A stretch of 64,000 nucleotides of DNA from Streptomyces stelliscabiei (GTDB lineage: Bacteria > Actinomycetota > Actinomycetes > Streptomycetales > Streptomycetaceae). The notes under the pieces were generated by a model. The model was not told the origin of the DNA. It saw only the letters and a list, made by a program, of their open reading frames with translations, and did not search any database. Position numbers and translations under genes: made by a program. Positions 34,033 to 42,227 of this stretch are shown here, piece by piece. The DNA is taken from positions 806,001-870,000 of the forward strand of contig NZ_JADBGF010000001.1 in the NCBI RefSeq assembly GCF_014873495.1, read 5' to 3'. How positions within the stretch are numbered: position 1 is the first letter of the stretch; every line of letters begins with the position of its first letter.

Positions 34033-34144
34033 CCCACCATTCTGCCGCCTTCGGACCGACCGACGGCGCGCCTCGGCCGGTGCGCGGCCACGCCGGCCCG
34101 ACGGGCCTCGTTCCCGCCGTGAGGAGGTCGGTCGGGCGACGGAC

Positions 34145-34621
34145 CTAACGCCACGGGTCGGTGATCTCCCTCAGCAGAAGCAGGGCCTCCCGGAGCTGCT
34201 TGGTCCGCCGCTTGCCCAGGTGTTCCTCCCACTCTTTCTCCACCTCGGCGACCACCGCGTCGGCGACCTGCTTGGCCGCCCGGGCCTTGGCCGCGCCGCA
34301 CACCAGGCGGGCCCGCTTGTCGGTCGGATCGGCGACGCGGGTGACGTAGCCCGCCTTCTCCAGCTGGTCTACGAGGAAGCCCGCGGTCTGTTTGGTGATC
34401 TGGGCCTGCTCGGCCAGCTCGGTGAGGCGGGTGCCGTGGGGGCCGATGCGCTGCATGACCCGGGCCTGGGCCGGCGTGAAGTCGTCGAACCCGGCCTCGG
34501 CGAGAGCGGCGAAGACCCGGTTCTCCAGAGCGCGGTACGGCAGGAACAGGAGTACACCCGTGTTGGGCTCGTCGGCCGTCACCATCGTCGGCTCGCCTCC
34601 GGCAGCATCGTCGACGCCCAC
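34145..34621 (-). CDS. MarR-family transcriptional regulator
   Basis: A 158-residue winged-helix protein: [20 protein letters not shown], then [29 protein letters not shown] (recognition helix, in two parts) and [10 protein letters not shown] (the wing DxRxR-like motif). GTG at 34621 has an ideal AAGGAGGAG site. It is divergent from a mycothiol-dependent isomerase-family gene. The 70-bp interval is mostly taken up by a 41-bp inverted repeat, so it almost certainly represses both. The ligand is probably an aromatic or electrophile. Confidence 0.92.
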   Translation of the reverse strand: MGVDDAAGGEPTMVTADEPNTGVLLFLPYRALENRVFAALAEAGFDDFTPAQARVMQRIGPHGTRLTELAEQAQITKQTAGFLVDQLEKAGYVTRVADPTDKRARLVCGAAKARAAKQVADAVVAEVEKEWEEHLGKRRTKQLREALLLLREITDPWR

Positions 34622-34638
34622 CCCCTCCTCCTTGACAT

Positions 34639-34679
34639 TGGTAAGCTTCCCTGACTACTTTAGTCAGGGAAGCTTACCA
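34639..34679. promoter_or_regulatory. 41-bp perfect inverted repeat, likely MarR operator
   Basis: TGGTAAGCTTCCCTGACTA (34639-34657) is repeated as its exact reverse complement (34661-34679) around CTT. It is AT-rich and centred between the divergent MarR and isomerase genes. The size would hold two MarR dimers. As RNA it would also form a long hairpin in either leader. Confidence 0.85.
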
Positions 34680-34691
34680 CTTGAGTGGGTG

Positions 34692-35342
34692 ATGACCGTG
34701 GGTGCAGCACTGGACACCGACGAGCTCTGGCGGATCGTCGACGAGGAACGGACGAGTCTGGCCGACCTGCTGGAGAGCCTGAGCCCCGAGGAGTGGGAGA
34801 CGCGCACCCGGTGCGGGGACTGGCGAGTGCGGGACGTTGCCGCACATCTGACCATCGCGGCGCGCTTCTCGTACGGACAGGTCGTACGGGAGATGCTCCG
34901 GGCTCGCGGGAACTGGAACCGCCTCATCCACGACTCCGCCGTACGCGAGGCGGCGCTGCCCGAGACCGAGATCGTCGGCCATCTCCGCTCGATCGTCGGC
35001 TCCCGCCGCCTGGCACCCACCACCTCTCCTCGCGAGCCGCTCATCGACCTCCTCGTCCACGGCCAGGACATCGCGCTGGCGCTCGGCCGAACGCGCGAGA
35101 TGCCCCCGGTCGCCGCCCGTGATGCCGCCGACCGTGTGTGGACCATGCGGATGCCGCCCCGCCCCTGGCCCCTGCCCAAGGGCCGGCTCGTCGCCACCGA
35201 CATCGAGTGGACGCGCGGAGACGGCCAGGAGGTCCGCGGTCCGATCGCGGCCCTGCTCCTGCTGCTCACCGGCCGCCCGGAGGCTGCCAAGGTGTGGGCC
35301 GAGCGCGCTGGAGTGTCATGGATGGGGATCCCGGCCCCGTGA
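34692..35342 (+). CDS. Maleylpyruvate isomerase/MDMPI-family mycothiol-dependent protein
   Basis: A 216-residue DinB-fold protein of the mycothiol maleylpyruvate isomerase group. VRDVAAHLTIAARFSYG and LIDLLVHGQDIALALGR supply the helices and His residues that bind the metal and mycothiol. The C-terminal part (DIEWTRGDGQEVRGPIAALLLLLTGR) matches the family's SCP2-like end. Such proteins use mycothiol to isomerise or detoxify electrophiles. The ATG at 34692 follows GAGTGGG. It is divergent from MarR and shares its operator, so it probably responds to the same toxic compound. The substrate is unknown. Confidence 0.88.
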   Translation: MTVGAALDTDELWRIVDEERTSLADLLESLSPEEWETRTRCGDWRVRDVAAHLTIAARFSYGQVVREMLRARGNWNRLIHDSAVREAALPETEIVGHLRSIVGSRRLAPTTSPREPLIDLLVHGQDIALALGRTREMPPVAARDAADRVWTMRMPPRPWPLPKGRLVATDIEWTRGDGQEVRGPIAALLLLLTGRPEAAKVWAERAGVSWMGIPAP

Positions 35343-35449
35343 TCACCGCCGCCCCTCGCCCCTCGTCCTTGCCCCTTGCCGGAGCAGGCGTTCCGGGTGG
35401 AGGTGAGAGGGGGCTGGTGCGTGACCGGATGCCGAGGCGGCTCGGTGAC

Positions 35450-35740
35450 TCAGGCGGTCCCCTGGACGGGAGCGATCCTCCTCGGAGCGGAACGGTGTGC
35501 GGGTTCACCCGCGGCAGCGGTCCGATGACGCCACAACCACAGGGACGTCACGGAGAACAGCCCGCTGAAGACCACCAGCAGGACCACCGCCACCCACATG
35601 GGCCGACTACCGGGATGCTCCCACCCCTCCCAAGCCGCCAATGCCGCCCACAGACAGACGGCCGTCGCGTAGAAGGCGCGGATCCGGCGCAGCTGTCGCA
35701 CGGCCCGCACGGGCAGGAGGTGATCGTTTGTCGGTGCCAT
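35450..35740 (-). CDS. Two-helix membrane protein of unknown function
   Basis: A 96-residue protein with a basic N-terminus (RAVRQLRRIRAFYAT) and two membrane helices: residues about 22-38 (AVCLWAALAAWEG region) and 48-70 (WVAVVLLVVFSGLFSVTSLW). It has a basic cytosolic tail. I see no family match. The ATG at 35740 has only a weak G-rich site. It could be a small Streptomyces-specific membrane protein. Confidence 0.55.
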   Translation of the reverse strand: MAPTNDHLLPVRAVRQLRRIRAFYATAVCLWAALAAWEGWEHPGSRPMWVAVVLLVVFSGLFSVTSLWLWRHRTAAAGEPAHRSAPRRIAPVQGTA

Positions 35741-35938
35741 GCCGCCCGTGTACCCCCATCTCTCACCGTTTCACCGGCCCTGCACCACAGGAAATTCCGG
35801 TGCCTCTTCTCCTGACCATGCGCGCCTCTTCCGCACGCCGAAGGGGGACCGCGAAAGGCCCACGACATCCGCGCGGGCAGACGGCGGGGTGGGAGCGAGA
35901 CGCCGTCACGCCTTGCTCCCACCCCGGTCGACGATCCG

Positions 35939-36110
35939 TCAGCGTCTGCGGCCGGACCAGCCACTCCCGATTCCCGCGACATGCAGGGCCAGGAGCATCA
36001 GGCCGAGAAGCATGACGTTCGTGGAGGAGAAGACGTCGTTCGTCGTGATCTCGGCGGCGTTGATCAGGAAGGCGAAGAAGAACAGTACTGCCGCGGCGAT
36101 ACCCAGCATG
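35939..36110 (-). pseudogene. Small membrane protein with one-base insertion
   Basis: From the ATG at 36110 the frame reads MLGIAAAVLFFFAFLI. An extra A in ATCAAACGCC (about 36058-36062) then shifts it. In the corrected frame it continues NAAEITTNDVFSST, NVMLLGLMLLALHVAG and SGWSGRRRR, with a stop at 35939. This is the typical size and pattern (two helices with a polar loop) of a common Streptomyces protein of about 57 residues. One base separates it from being intact, so a sequencing error is as likely as a real mutation. Confidence 0.6.
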
Positions 36111-36240
36111 GAGCGGTTCCTTTCGTATGGGTGAAGTCCGTGTGCCCCCGTATCGACGCGCCAGACATCGGACTGTCCACGTCACTTCGCCGCCATGTGC
36201 CGTCCCTGTCCCCTGCGTTGGCCGGTGGTACGCGCCAGGC

Positions 36241-37152
36241 TCAGGCCGATGCCGTGAGGCGTCGCAGCGCGGCATGGGCGGGTGGGCCCCAGGTGGCCTT
36301 GCCGCCGGGACGGCCGTGGAGGCCGGCGTGTCCGATATGGATGCCGCCGAGGGCACGCAGGACCGCCCAGCCGCGAGCGCGGCGCAGGGTCGCGGGGTCC
36401 GGGTTCGGCTGGTAGGTCTCGTGGAAGAGGTCGACGGCGCCGTCCGGCAGCAGGCTCCAGGCGCCGGAGAGGTCGCAGGCCGGGTCGCCGGCGAAGAGAT
36501 CGCCGAAGTCGATCACGCCGCAGAAGGTGCCGTTCCTGGTCACGATGTTGGCCGGGTGCAGGTCGCCGTGGAGCCAGAGTCTCGGGCCCGTCCATTCCGG
36601 TGCGGCCGCGGCGTCCTCCCAGACCGCGCGGACGGCCTCCGGGTCCCGGATGAGCCCCAACTCGGTGGCCGAGGTGAGCCCTTGGGTGAGGCGGTCGGCG
36701 GTGTCGGCGAGTGAACCGCCTCGGTCCCGGCCGGTGGGCGCTCCGTCGGGGGCGGGGCGGTGGAGGGCGGTGAGGAAGTGGGCCAGGGTGACGGCCGCCT
36801 CCTCGGTGCGCGTGGCAGGGGCGTGATCGGCGGGGTCGCCGGGCACCCAGGTGGTGACGAGCCAGGGCCGGGGGAACCGTTCGGAGGGCTCACCGAGGTG
36901 CTGTGGCACGGGAGTTGGCAGTGGAAGACGCGGAGCGAGGACCGGCAGCCACATGTGCTCCTTGTACAGGAGCGCGTCCGCGGACTCCGTCGCCCAGGGC
37001 AGTCGGACCGCGAGGTCGTCGCCGAGCCTCCACACCTGGTTGTCCCAGCCACGCGCTCCGAGCTTCAGGGGCAGATCCGCCAGGTCGGGGAACTGCTCGC
37101 GCAGCAGTTCCCGGATCAGGTCCTCGGTGATGTCCAACTCCGTCACTGTCAT
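36241..37152 (-). CDS. Aminoglycoside phosphotransferase-family kinase
   Basis: A 303-residue protein-kinase-like phosphotransferase. RGWDNQVWRLGDDLAVRLPW holds the nucleotide-binding Lys/Arg region. LHGDLHPANIV is the catalytic loop with Asp and Asn, and VIDFGDLFAGDPACDL holds the metal-binding Asp. The family includes antibiotic kinases, macrolide kinases and metabolic kinases (choline, homoserine), so the substrate cannot be named. The ATG at 37152 lacks a clear ribosome site, and upstream codons to 37200 look non-coding. It is transcribed away from the protease group. Resistance is possible but unproven. Confidence 0.85.
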   Translation of the reverse strand: MTVTELDITEDLIRELLREQFPDLADLPLKLGARGWDNQVWRLGDDLAVRLPWATESADALLYKEHMWLPVLAPRLPLPTPVPQHLGEPSERFPRPWLVTTWVPGDPADHAPATRTEEAAVTLAHFLTALHRPAPDGAPTGRDRGGSLADTADRLTQGLTSATELGLIRDPEAVRAVWEDAAAAPEWTGPRLWLHGDLHPANIVTRNGTFCGVIDFGDLFAGDPACDLSGAWSLLPDGAVDLFHETYQPNPDPATLRRARGWAVLRALGGIHIGHAGLHGRPGGKATWGPPAHAALRRLTASA

Positions 37153-37344
37153 GTGTGCCAACGCTAGCCGGGGTTGGGTTCTGTCCACCGGTCGAGGCAC
37201 TCGCCCGCCGCGGCACCCTGCTCGTCTTCAGGCGGACGAGCGTCGTCCACGGTGGTACGTGGCCGTCTGGCGGAAGGCAGCTTGGTGGTCCGGGGCGCGC
37301 CCGGCGCGCCGTATGGCCCGGGCACGGCGCCTGCCCATACAGGA

Positions 37345-37379
37345 GCGCGGGGCGGCGAGAGTGACTCGCCGCCCCGCGC
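37345..37379 (-). terminator. Very strong hairpin terminator
   Basis: GCGCGGGGCGGCGAG and CTCGCCGCCCCGCGC are perfect 15-bp arms around AGTGA. It begins 34 bp beyond the stop of the small WTPERM protein and probably ends the protease operon. The remaining gap to 37152 shows no gene. Confidence 0.9.
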
Positions 37380-37412
37380 CCTGGTGTCCTGCTCGTTGCG
37401 ACCCGCCCGCCG

Positions 37413-37640
37413 TCAGTCGCGCTTCGGCATGGGCGCGTCCTGTGCTCCGCGCATGCGCTCAGGCGTCCAGTAGTCCCGGACCGTCTCCGGGTCCTGCCGT
37501 ACCTCGTTGACCGTGCTTCCCGGCTCCGGCTGTGCCTCGGAGTCCGAGGCAGTGGCCGCGGTCCGCCAGGCCGCCACCGCCACGACGACGGCGACGAGGC
37601 CGGCGGCTGCCGCCCAGCGGCTCAGGCTACTGCGACGCAT
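37413..37640 (-). CDS. Small exported or membrane-anchored protein with a WTPERM motif
   Basis: A 75-residue protein: a positively charged start, one hydrophobic helix (residues about 10-25, AAAGLVAVVVAVAAW), then a polar tail ending DYWTPERMRGAQDAPMPKRD. The core YWTPERM matches ARFWTPERM in the propeptide of the serine protease encoded just upstream (37707-38729, 66 bp away, same strand). The shared motif suggests it mimics the propeptide and may act as a chaperone, inhibitor or docking partner of the protease (inference). No other domain is visible. Confidence 0.75.
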   Translation of the reverse strand: MRRSSLSRWAAAAGLVAVVVAVAAWRTAATASDSEAQPEPGSTVNEVRQDPETVRDYWTPERMRGAQDAPMPKRD

Positions 37641-37706
37641 GGAAGGGTCTCCTTGTCCTGTGCCCGATCTCCGGGTGCGGTGTCGGGTGACCGGGCTTCG
37701 GGCCCG

Positions 37707-38729
37707 TCAGGTGACGTCGCCCTGGGCGTCGTACATCGCCTTGACCGCGTCGTCGAAGTAGGCGGCCTCGTTCCAGCCGGTCGAAGTGACGGTGCTCATC
37801 ACCCCGTTGACCGATCCGAGACCGTTGGAGTCGTTGAACTCCCGAAGCCACGGTCCGCCGCTGGAGCCGCCGCCGAAGTTGCACTGCAGCTCGATGCCGC
37901 CGTCACCGGCCGCCCGTGTGGTGCCCGTGCACGCCCACTGGAGTTCCCCGCTGTCGAAGTTCCCGGGGTAGCCCATGATGGTGATGGGCTGCGTGCGCGA
38001 GAAGTTCCAGCTCATCCCGTGTCCGCCGGTGACGTTGACGATCTTGTTGCCGTTGAGCGGCCACGTGGTCACCATGGCGACGTCCCGCCGGAGATCGCTG
38101 CTGTTGATCCAGGCGTTGAACGTACGCATCTGCTTGGCGGCGAAAGTGCCGAACGGACGGGCTCCGGAACGGTAGCGCGGCACATAGACCCAGTTTGTCA
38201 TCCATGTGCCGCCACTGCCGCCGTGGACGCAGTGCCCGGCCGTGACGACCATCTGTTTGGATCCGCTGTTGAGCGCACTCGCCGAACACGCGTAGGTGCC
38301 GCCGTTGCTGGGGTTGGTGAAGAACACCTTGCCCACCGCGGCGGATTCATTGATGCGCACGGATGCGGTGTGCGTGCGCGCGGGGGCGGACGGAATGGTT
38401 CCGGGCGTCCCGGTGGGCCCGGCCGGCTTGGCGAGGTCCTTGCGCGACGAGGTGGCCACGTTGTCGAGCGAGATGGCCTTCGCCATCCGTTCCGGTGTCC
38501 AGAAGCGCGCCAGTGCCGCCGCATCCTTGGCCGAGTCGACAGGGGCCCCGTTCGACAGCCGCGCGGTCCGGTCGACGCTGGTCGTGCCGTTCCCGGCGGT
38601 GACGGCACCTGCGCTGCTCTCGGCTCTGGCCTGGCCCGGGGCGGGCGCCGCCTCGGCCGTTCCGGCACCGATCAGGGCGAGTACGGTGGCCGCGGCCAGC
38701 GGAAGTATGGAGTGTCTGAGACTGCGCAC
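37707..38729 (-). CDS. Secreted trypsin-like serine protease
   Basis: A 340-residue secreted protease of the chymotrypsin fold. The signal peptide ends near GTAEAA (residue 28), and a propeptide (about 28-110) contains ARFWTPERM. The catalytic triad sits in VVTAGHCVHGG (His), RRDVAMVTTW (Asp) and GGGSSGGPW (Ser). Paired Cys residues near the His and Ser sites suggest disulfides. The S1-pocket type is not clear. The mature enzyme would be extracellular. A small protein with the same WTPERM motif follows. No obvious regulator is near. Confidence 0.9.
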   Translation of the reverse strand: MRSLRHSILPLAAATVLALIGAGTAEAAPAPGQARAESSAGAVTAGNGTTSVDRTARLSNGAPVDSAKDAAALARFWTPERMAKAISLDNVATSSRKDLAKPAGPTGTPGTIPSAPARTHTASVRINESAAVGKVFFTNPSNGGTYACSASALNSGSKQMVVTAGHCVHGGSGGTWMTNWVYVPRYRSGARPFGTFAAKQMRTFNAWINSSDLRRDVAMVTTWPLNGNKIVNVTGGHGMSWNFSRTQPITIMGYPGNFDSGELQWACTGTTRAAGDGGIELQCNFGGGSSGGPWLREFNDSNGLGSVNGVMSTVTSTGWNEAAYFDDAVKAMYDAQGDVT

Positions 38730-39545
38730 GAACTTCTCCTTCGACAGTCGTTGGAGTGCGTATTTCTGACGGCATGACCGATCAGGGTGCGGAGCACAGC
38801 GAACCTAGGCGGGCCGGGAACGCGCGAAACAGCCTCAGACCAGCCGCTCTGTTCTGCGCTTTGCCGGGTCCTTCTTTTTCGGCCGGTCCGAATTACCGCT
38901 TGTTTCGCGGACTGTCCGTCGTGTGCGCCGGCTCGGCGCCTGTCGCGGCCGTCTCGCAGCGGGCGGAAGGTGGGACCGGCTTCACTCCGAACCCGGCCGA
39001 TATCGGTGGGTGAGACGGCCGCCGCACCCGTGGCTGTCGCGAACCGGCCGCGCACGGGGGTACGCCTGGACGGTCGCGCCGGGCATATCTGGCGGGTCCA
39101 TGCCATCGACAGGAGGAGCGGGAGCGCCGGCGGACGCGCGTGCTCGGTCGGCGGTACGCCGGAACCAGCCCCGAGGGGGAGGCCGTCCGGTCTCCCCCTC
39201 CTGACACTCCGGCATCGTTTCGCTGTTCCTGCTGATCAGGTGTCCGCTTCTACGCGCAGGGAGTTGATGCGATGTCGCAACTTGGGATGGCTGGCGTCGC
39301 GATGGTCGTGGATCGGGCGCCGCTGAGCTTCCAAGGGCCCACCGCGGCTTGATGTGGACGGTGACGGCAGTTGTGGCATGCGTGGCCGCCCCAGCACGGC
39401 TTCCGCCTGCTTCCGCTTGCCCCCGTCTCCCTCCGTAAGTACGGGTACTCACCTGCGGCGGCCGCCCCCGAAGCCTCCGAGACGCCAACGACCCGACGTT
39501 CCCTACGCCCGCAACGCCCCCAGGACCGCCTCAGCCCAGATCCGA
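38730..39545. other. About 815-bp region without a supported gene
   Basis: Open frames exist on both strands but all are Arg/Pro/Ser-rich, without domain-like stretches or good ribosome sites. A plus-strand string RCRNLGWLASRWSWIGRR (ending near 39326) could be a gene-end relic; I cannot place it. The protease promoter must lie near 38730-38800. Confidence 0.45.
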
Positions 39546-39570
39546 TCAGGTCAGGTCAGGTCAGGTCAGG
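39546..39570. repeat. Five TCAGG pentanucleotides at the phosphatase stop codon
   Basis: Five perfect tandem TCAGG units. The stop codon of the EEP-family gene (TGA, 39561-39563 on the minus strand) falls within them. The repeat on the coding strand is CCTGA, so every third reading-frame phase offers another stop, which limits read-through when copy number changes. Confidence 0.85.
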
Positions 39571-40397
39571 TCCAGGTCGGCGTGCACCAGGTTGTGGTCC
39601 GAGGACTCGGAGAGCTCCACGCCTTGCCCCAGCGGGGAGATGCCCCGCAGGAAGATGTAGTCGAACTTGCTCTGCCAGTCGGTGGTCAGCCCACAGGCCC
39701 CCGTGGACGGCGGTCTGCAGGCGGAGTCCGCGTCCGTGGCCACGTCCCACATCGGGGCGATCTCGGCGGAGTCCGGCACCGCGTTGAAGTCACCGAGCAC
39801 GATCGCGCGGTCGTACCGGGCGACGTCCGCGGCGAGCACCTCGATCTGGTCCGCCCGGACCGCCTCCTGGCGCCGCTGGGCGAGGTGCGTGTTGAAGACC
39901 CGCACCTGCCGGCCGCCCACTGTCGCGGTGACCGCCGTGTATCCACGGTCCTCCGACCCGCCGTCCGGGTACTCCACGCCGACCCGGTCCGTCAGCGGCG
40001 CCGCCGAGAGAATGGCCTGCCCGAAGCCCCCCGGACTCCACGGCACTCCCCCGCACCGGCTCCAACTCCGCAGAACCGATCCGTACTCGACGTGATAGAC
40101 CAGCCCGTGGAACGTCTCCAGGTACTCCCGGATCCTCTCCACGTCACGCACGCACGCCTCCTGCAGGCCGATGACCTGGGGCGCCACCGCGGCGATCTCG
40201 GCGGCCCGGTCGACGTTGCTCTCGTCGCAGGGGTTGCAGATGTTCCAGGTCATGACACGGTTCGGGTCGACATCCTTGACGGCGTCCACGGGCAGTGACC
40301 TGGCGAACAGGGCATCGCCCGGTGCGCTGGGGCCGACGAGCGCCACGCAGGCCACCACCACCGCACCCGCGAACAGCCGCGTGCCCCTTCCGAACAC
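39561..40397 (-). CDS. Secreted endonuclease/exonuclease/phosphatase-family protein
   Basis: A 278-residue exported EEP-superfamily hydrolase with a signal peptide (FAGAVVVACVALVG). Core motifs: VMTWNICN (Asn), VIGLQEA (metal Glu), FNTHLA, VLGDFNAVPDS (Asp/Asn) and SDHNLVHADL (catalytic Asp-His). Family members cut phosphodiester or phosphomonoester bonds in DNA, lipids or inositol phosphates. The CNPC and SACRPPSTGACG Cys residues suggest disulfides in the mature protein. The GTG at 40397 has GAGGAGG. Secretion points to phosphate scavenging or nuclease activity, but the substrate is open. Confidence 0.88.
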   Translation of the reverse strand: MFGRGTRLFAGAVVVACVALVGPSAPGDALFARSLPVDAVKDVDPNRVMTWNICNPCDESNVDRAAEIAAVAPQVIGLQEACVRDVERIREYLETFHGLVYHVEYGSVLRSWSRCGGVPWSPGGFGQAILSAAPLTDRVGVEYPDGGSEDRGYTAVTATVGGRQVRVFNTHLAQRRQEAVRADQIEVLAADVARYDRAIVLGDFNAVPDSAEIAPMWDVATDADSACRPPSTGACGLTTDWQSKFDYIFLRGISPLGQGVELSESSDHNLVHADLDLT

Positions 40398-40544
40398 CGC
40401 CGCCTCCTCGATGTGGGTCCCGTGGCATCAGACGTCTCCACGTTCACGCACGAGGGTAGGGGACGAAGCTGTCAACACTCATGCGCGTGGCGCGGGCTCG
40501 ACAGCCCGTTCAGGCAGCGCGGCGGCTCCTGGAGCGGGAAGGGG

Positions 40545-41087
40545 TCAGCGTCGCGCGTGGCGGATCCGCAACCGTCCGAACCCCATCACCCCGGAGATCC
40601 GGATCTTCGGTCCAACGGCGTTGGGGCGCCGCGGAGTTCTGTAGCGCGAGTCTTTCCATCCGGTACGCAGACCCTCGATGTCGACGACCGCGTCGCGAGG
40701 CACCGTGATCCTGGCCCCGCCGGTACCGAGTCTCAGCTCGATGTCGATCACCGCGTGCTCGATGACGGCCCGCGACAGATCCAGTCGCACCTTCGCGCAT
40801 GCGGACTCGACCTTCAAGAACCGAGGTACCCGCCATCCGCCCCGTCGCCTGATCCGTCCACTCGCGGCGGCAATCGTGGACGTGACCGCCCCGTTTCCTT
40901 CTGGGAGGCCGGCCAGGACCGAGAGGAGTTCGCCCTGCGTCGCCGCCGTCATTACCTGGTGCAGTCGCTCGTCCAGATCGTCGTGCGCGATGTGCCCTTC
41001 GGCGTACGCCTCCTGCACGCGCCGCACGGCGGTGTCGCGGTCCTCGTCGCCGATCGGTGGCGTCCGGTCCTCCGGCAGAGCGGTCAC
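40545..41087 (-). CDS. DUF1707 domain-containing protein
   Basis: A 180-residue protein. The DUF1707 domain at residues about 12-65 has IGDEDRDTAVRRVQEAYAEG and LDERLHQVMTAATQGEL. A basic linker follows. The C-terminal half is a beta-rich LiaF/DUF2154-like region (VIDIELRLGTGGARITVP, then DVEG-type turns). Such proteins are common in actinobacteria and probably sense or respond to cell-envelope stress at the membrane, although this one has no evident membrane helix. GTG start. No operon partner is close: 142 bp to the methyltransferase and 147 bp to the EEP gene start. Confidence 0.85.
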   Translation of the reverse strand: MTALPEDRTPPIGDEDRDTAVRRVQEAYAEGHIAHDDLDERLHQVMTAATQGELLSVLAGLPEGNGAVTSTIAAASGRIRRRGGWRVPRFLKVESACAKVRLDLSRAVIEHAVIDIELRLGTGGARITVPRDAVVDIEGLRTGWKDSRYRTPRRPNAVGPKIRISGVMGFGRLRIRHARR

Positions 41088-41229
41088 CGTCGCACCCTAC
41101 TGCCGCCCGTCGCCCTGCCGATGACACGAACGCGCCAAGGTCTCCAGTGGGCGCGGGCGAAGGTCCCCAGGGGGCGGGGCGTCCGCCGCTGCGCGCGGGC
41201 GTGGAGGACGGTCGCGGGCAGGCGCGAAC

Positions 41230-41856
41230 TCAGGTGGCGGGTCGGGAGTGCACGCTCACGGCGTAGCCACAGCCGTCCTCGTAGGGGTCGCCGCTCCACG
41301 TCGCGCAACGCTGCCGCAGGGTGAGACCGGCCTCGGTGCACCAGTGGTCGAACTCCCGCAGTGTCAAGGGTGGTTCTGGCAGCGGCAGGTGTGCCGCATC
41401 CAGGCCCATGCCCGTGACCAGCAGCCCACCGGGGCGCAGCGCGGCGGCCAACTGCCGGACGACGGCCGGTTCGGTGCCGGGGGCCAGGAGGGGGATGACA
41501 TTTCCGGCGGCGAGCACCAGGTCGAAGTCCGGCTTCAGGCCGAGGATGTCGAGGTGGGCCAGGTCGCCGAGGAGCCACTGCCGAGCGGGGGCGTTGCGAC
41601 GGGCGACGGCGAGCATCGAGGGGTCCACGTCCACACCGATGCACTCGTGGCCCAGTTCGGCGAGCCGGATCGCGATCCGGCCGGTGCCGCAGCCGGCGTC
41701 GAGCACCCGGGCGGGAGCCTCCAGCAGTTCGGCGCAGAAGGTCGCCTCACCGTGGACGTCTTGGCCCGACTCGGCGAGCCGAGCGAAGCGCCGGGCGTAC
41801 TCCTCTCCGGCTCGTCCGCCGGTCAGTTCCGCCCAACGGTCGCGTTCCCCGGTCAT
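41230..41856 (-). CDS. Class I SAM-dependent methyltransferase
   Basis: A 208-residue Rossmann-fold methyltransferase. Motif I reads VLDAGCGTGRIAIRL, the acidic loop IGVDVDPSML, and post-I LGDLAHL. FDLVLAAGNVIPLL and LRPGGLLV are motifs II and III. The N-terminus has EEYARRFARL, as in small-molecule methyltransferases of the UbiE/SmtA type. AGGAAGG precedes the ATG at 41856. The substrate is not visible and the gene stands alone. Confidence 0.9.
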   Translation of the reverse strand: MTGERDRWAELTGGRAGEEYARRFARLAESGQDVHGEATFCAELLEAPARVLDAGCGTGRIAIRLAELGHECIGVDVDPSMLAVARRNAPARQWLLGDLAHLDILGLKPDFDLVLAAGNVIPLLAPGTEPAVVRQLAAALRPGGLLVTGMGLDAAHLPLPEPPLTLREFDHWCTEAGLTLRQRCATWSGDPYEDGCGYAVSVHSRPAT

Positions 41857-42227
41857 GCGCAGCGTGCCTTCCTGTCGGCTCGGAGTGGGCCTCACCCGAC
41901 AGAGCGGAGGTGAGGAGGGTGCCCTCGCACCTTATGCCGCTGTCCGGGCGTCCGCAGGAAACAGGAGCCGGTCAACACGGCAGCCACACTCCACTCTGTC
42001 GGAGAGGACGAACTGGCGGCCGAAGCGGCCACGGTCGACGTCGTCCCAGAAACGCGTCTCCCCGGTCGCGGCACGTGCCCCGGCCGGGCGGACGAGGGCA
42101 GCCCCGGACCTCTCCGGGACGGTTTCGCGGCAGGGGCGCGCGGCCGGGCGGGACCCCGGGTGATCTCCGCCGGATCGCGGTGGCGATACTGGTATGCGCA
42201 CATGTGCCCCTGCTCCCCGATGGACTC

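Noticed and set aside
34639..34679. Transposon end or MITE
   Set aside because: There is no flanking target duplication, and its position between divergent regulator and target genes points to an operator.
39354..40298. Plus-strand frame of 314 codons
   Set aside because: It is antisense to the EEP-family gene, which has full motifs, a signal peptide and a ribosome site.
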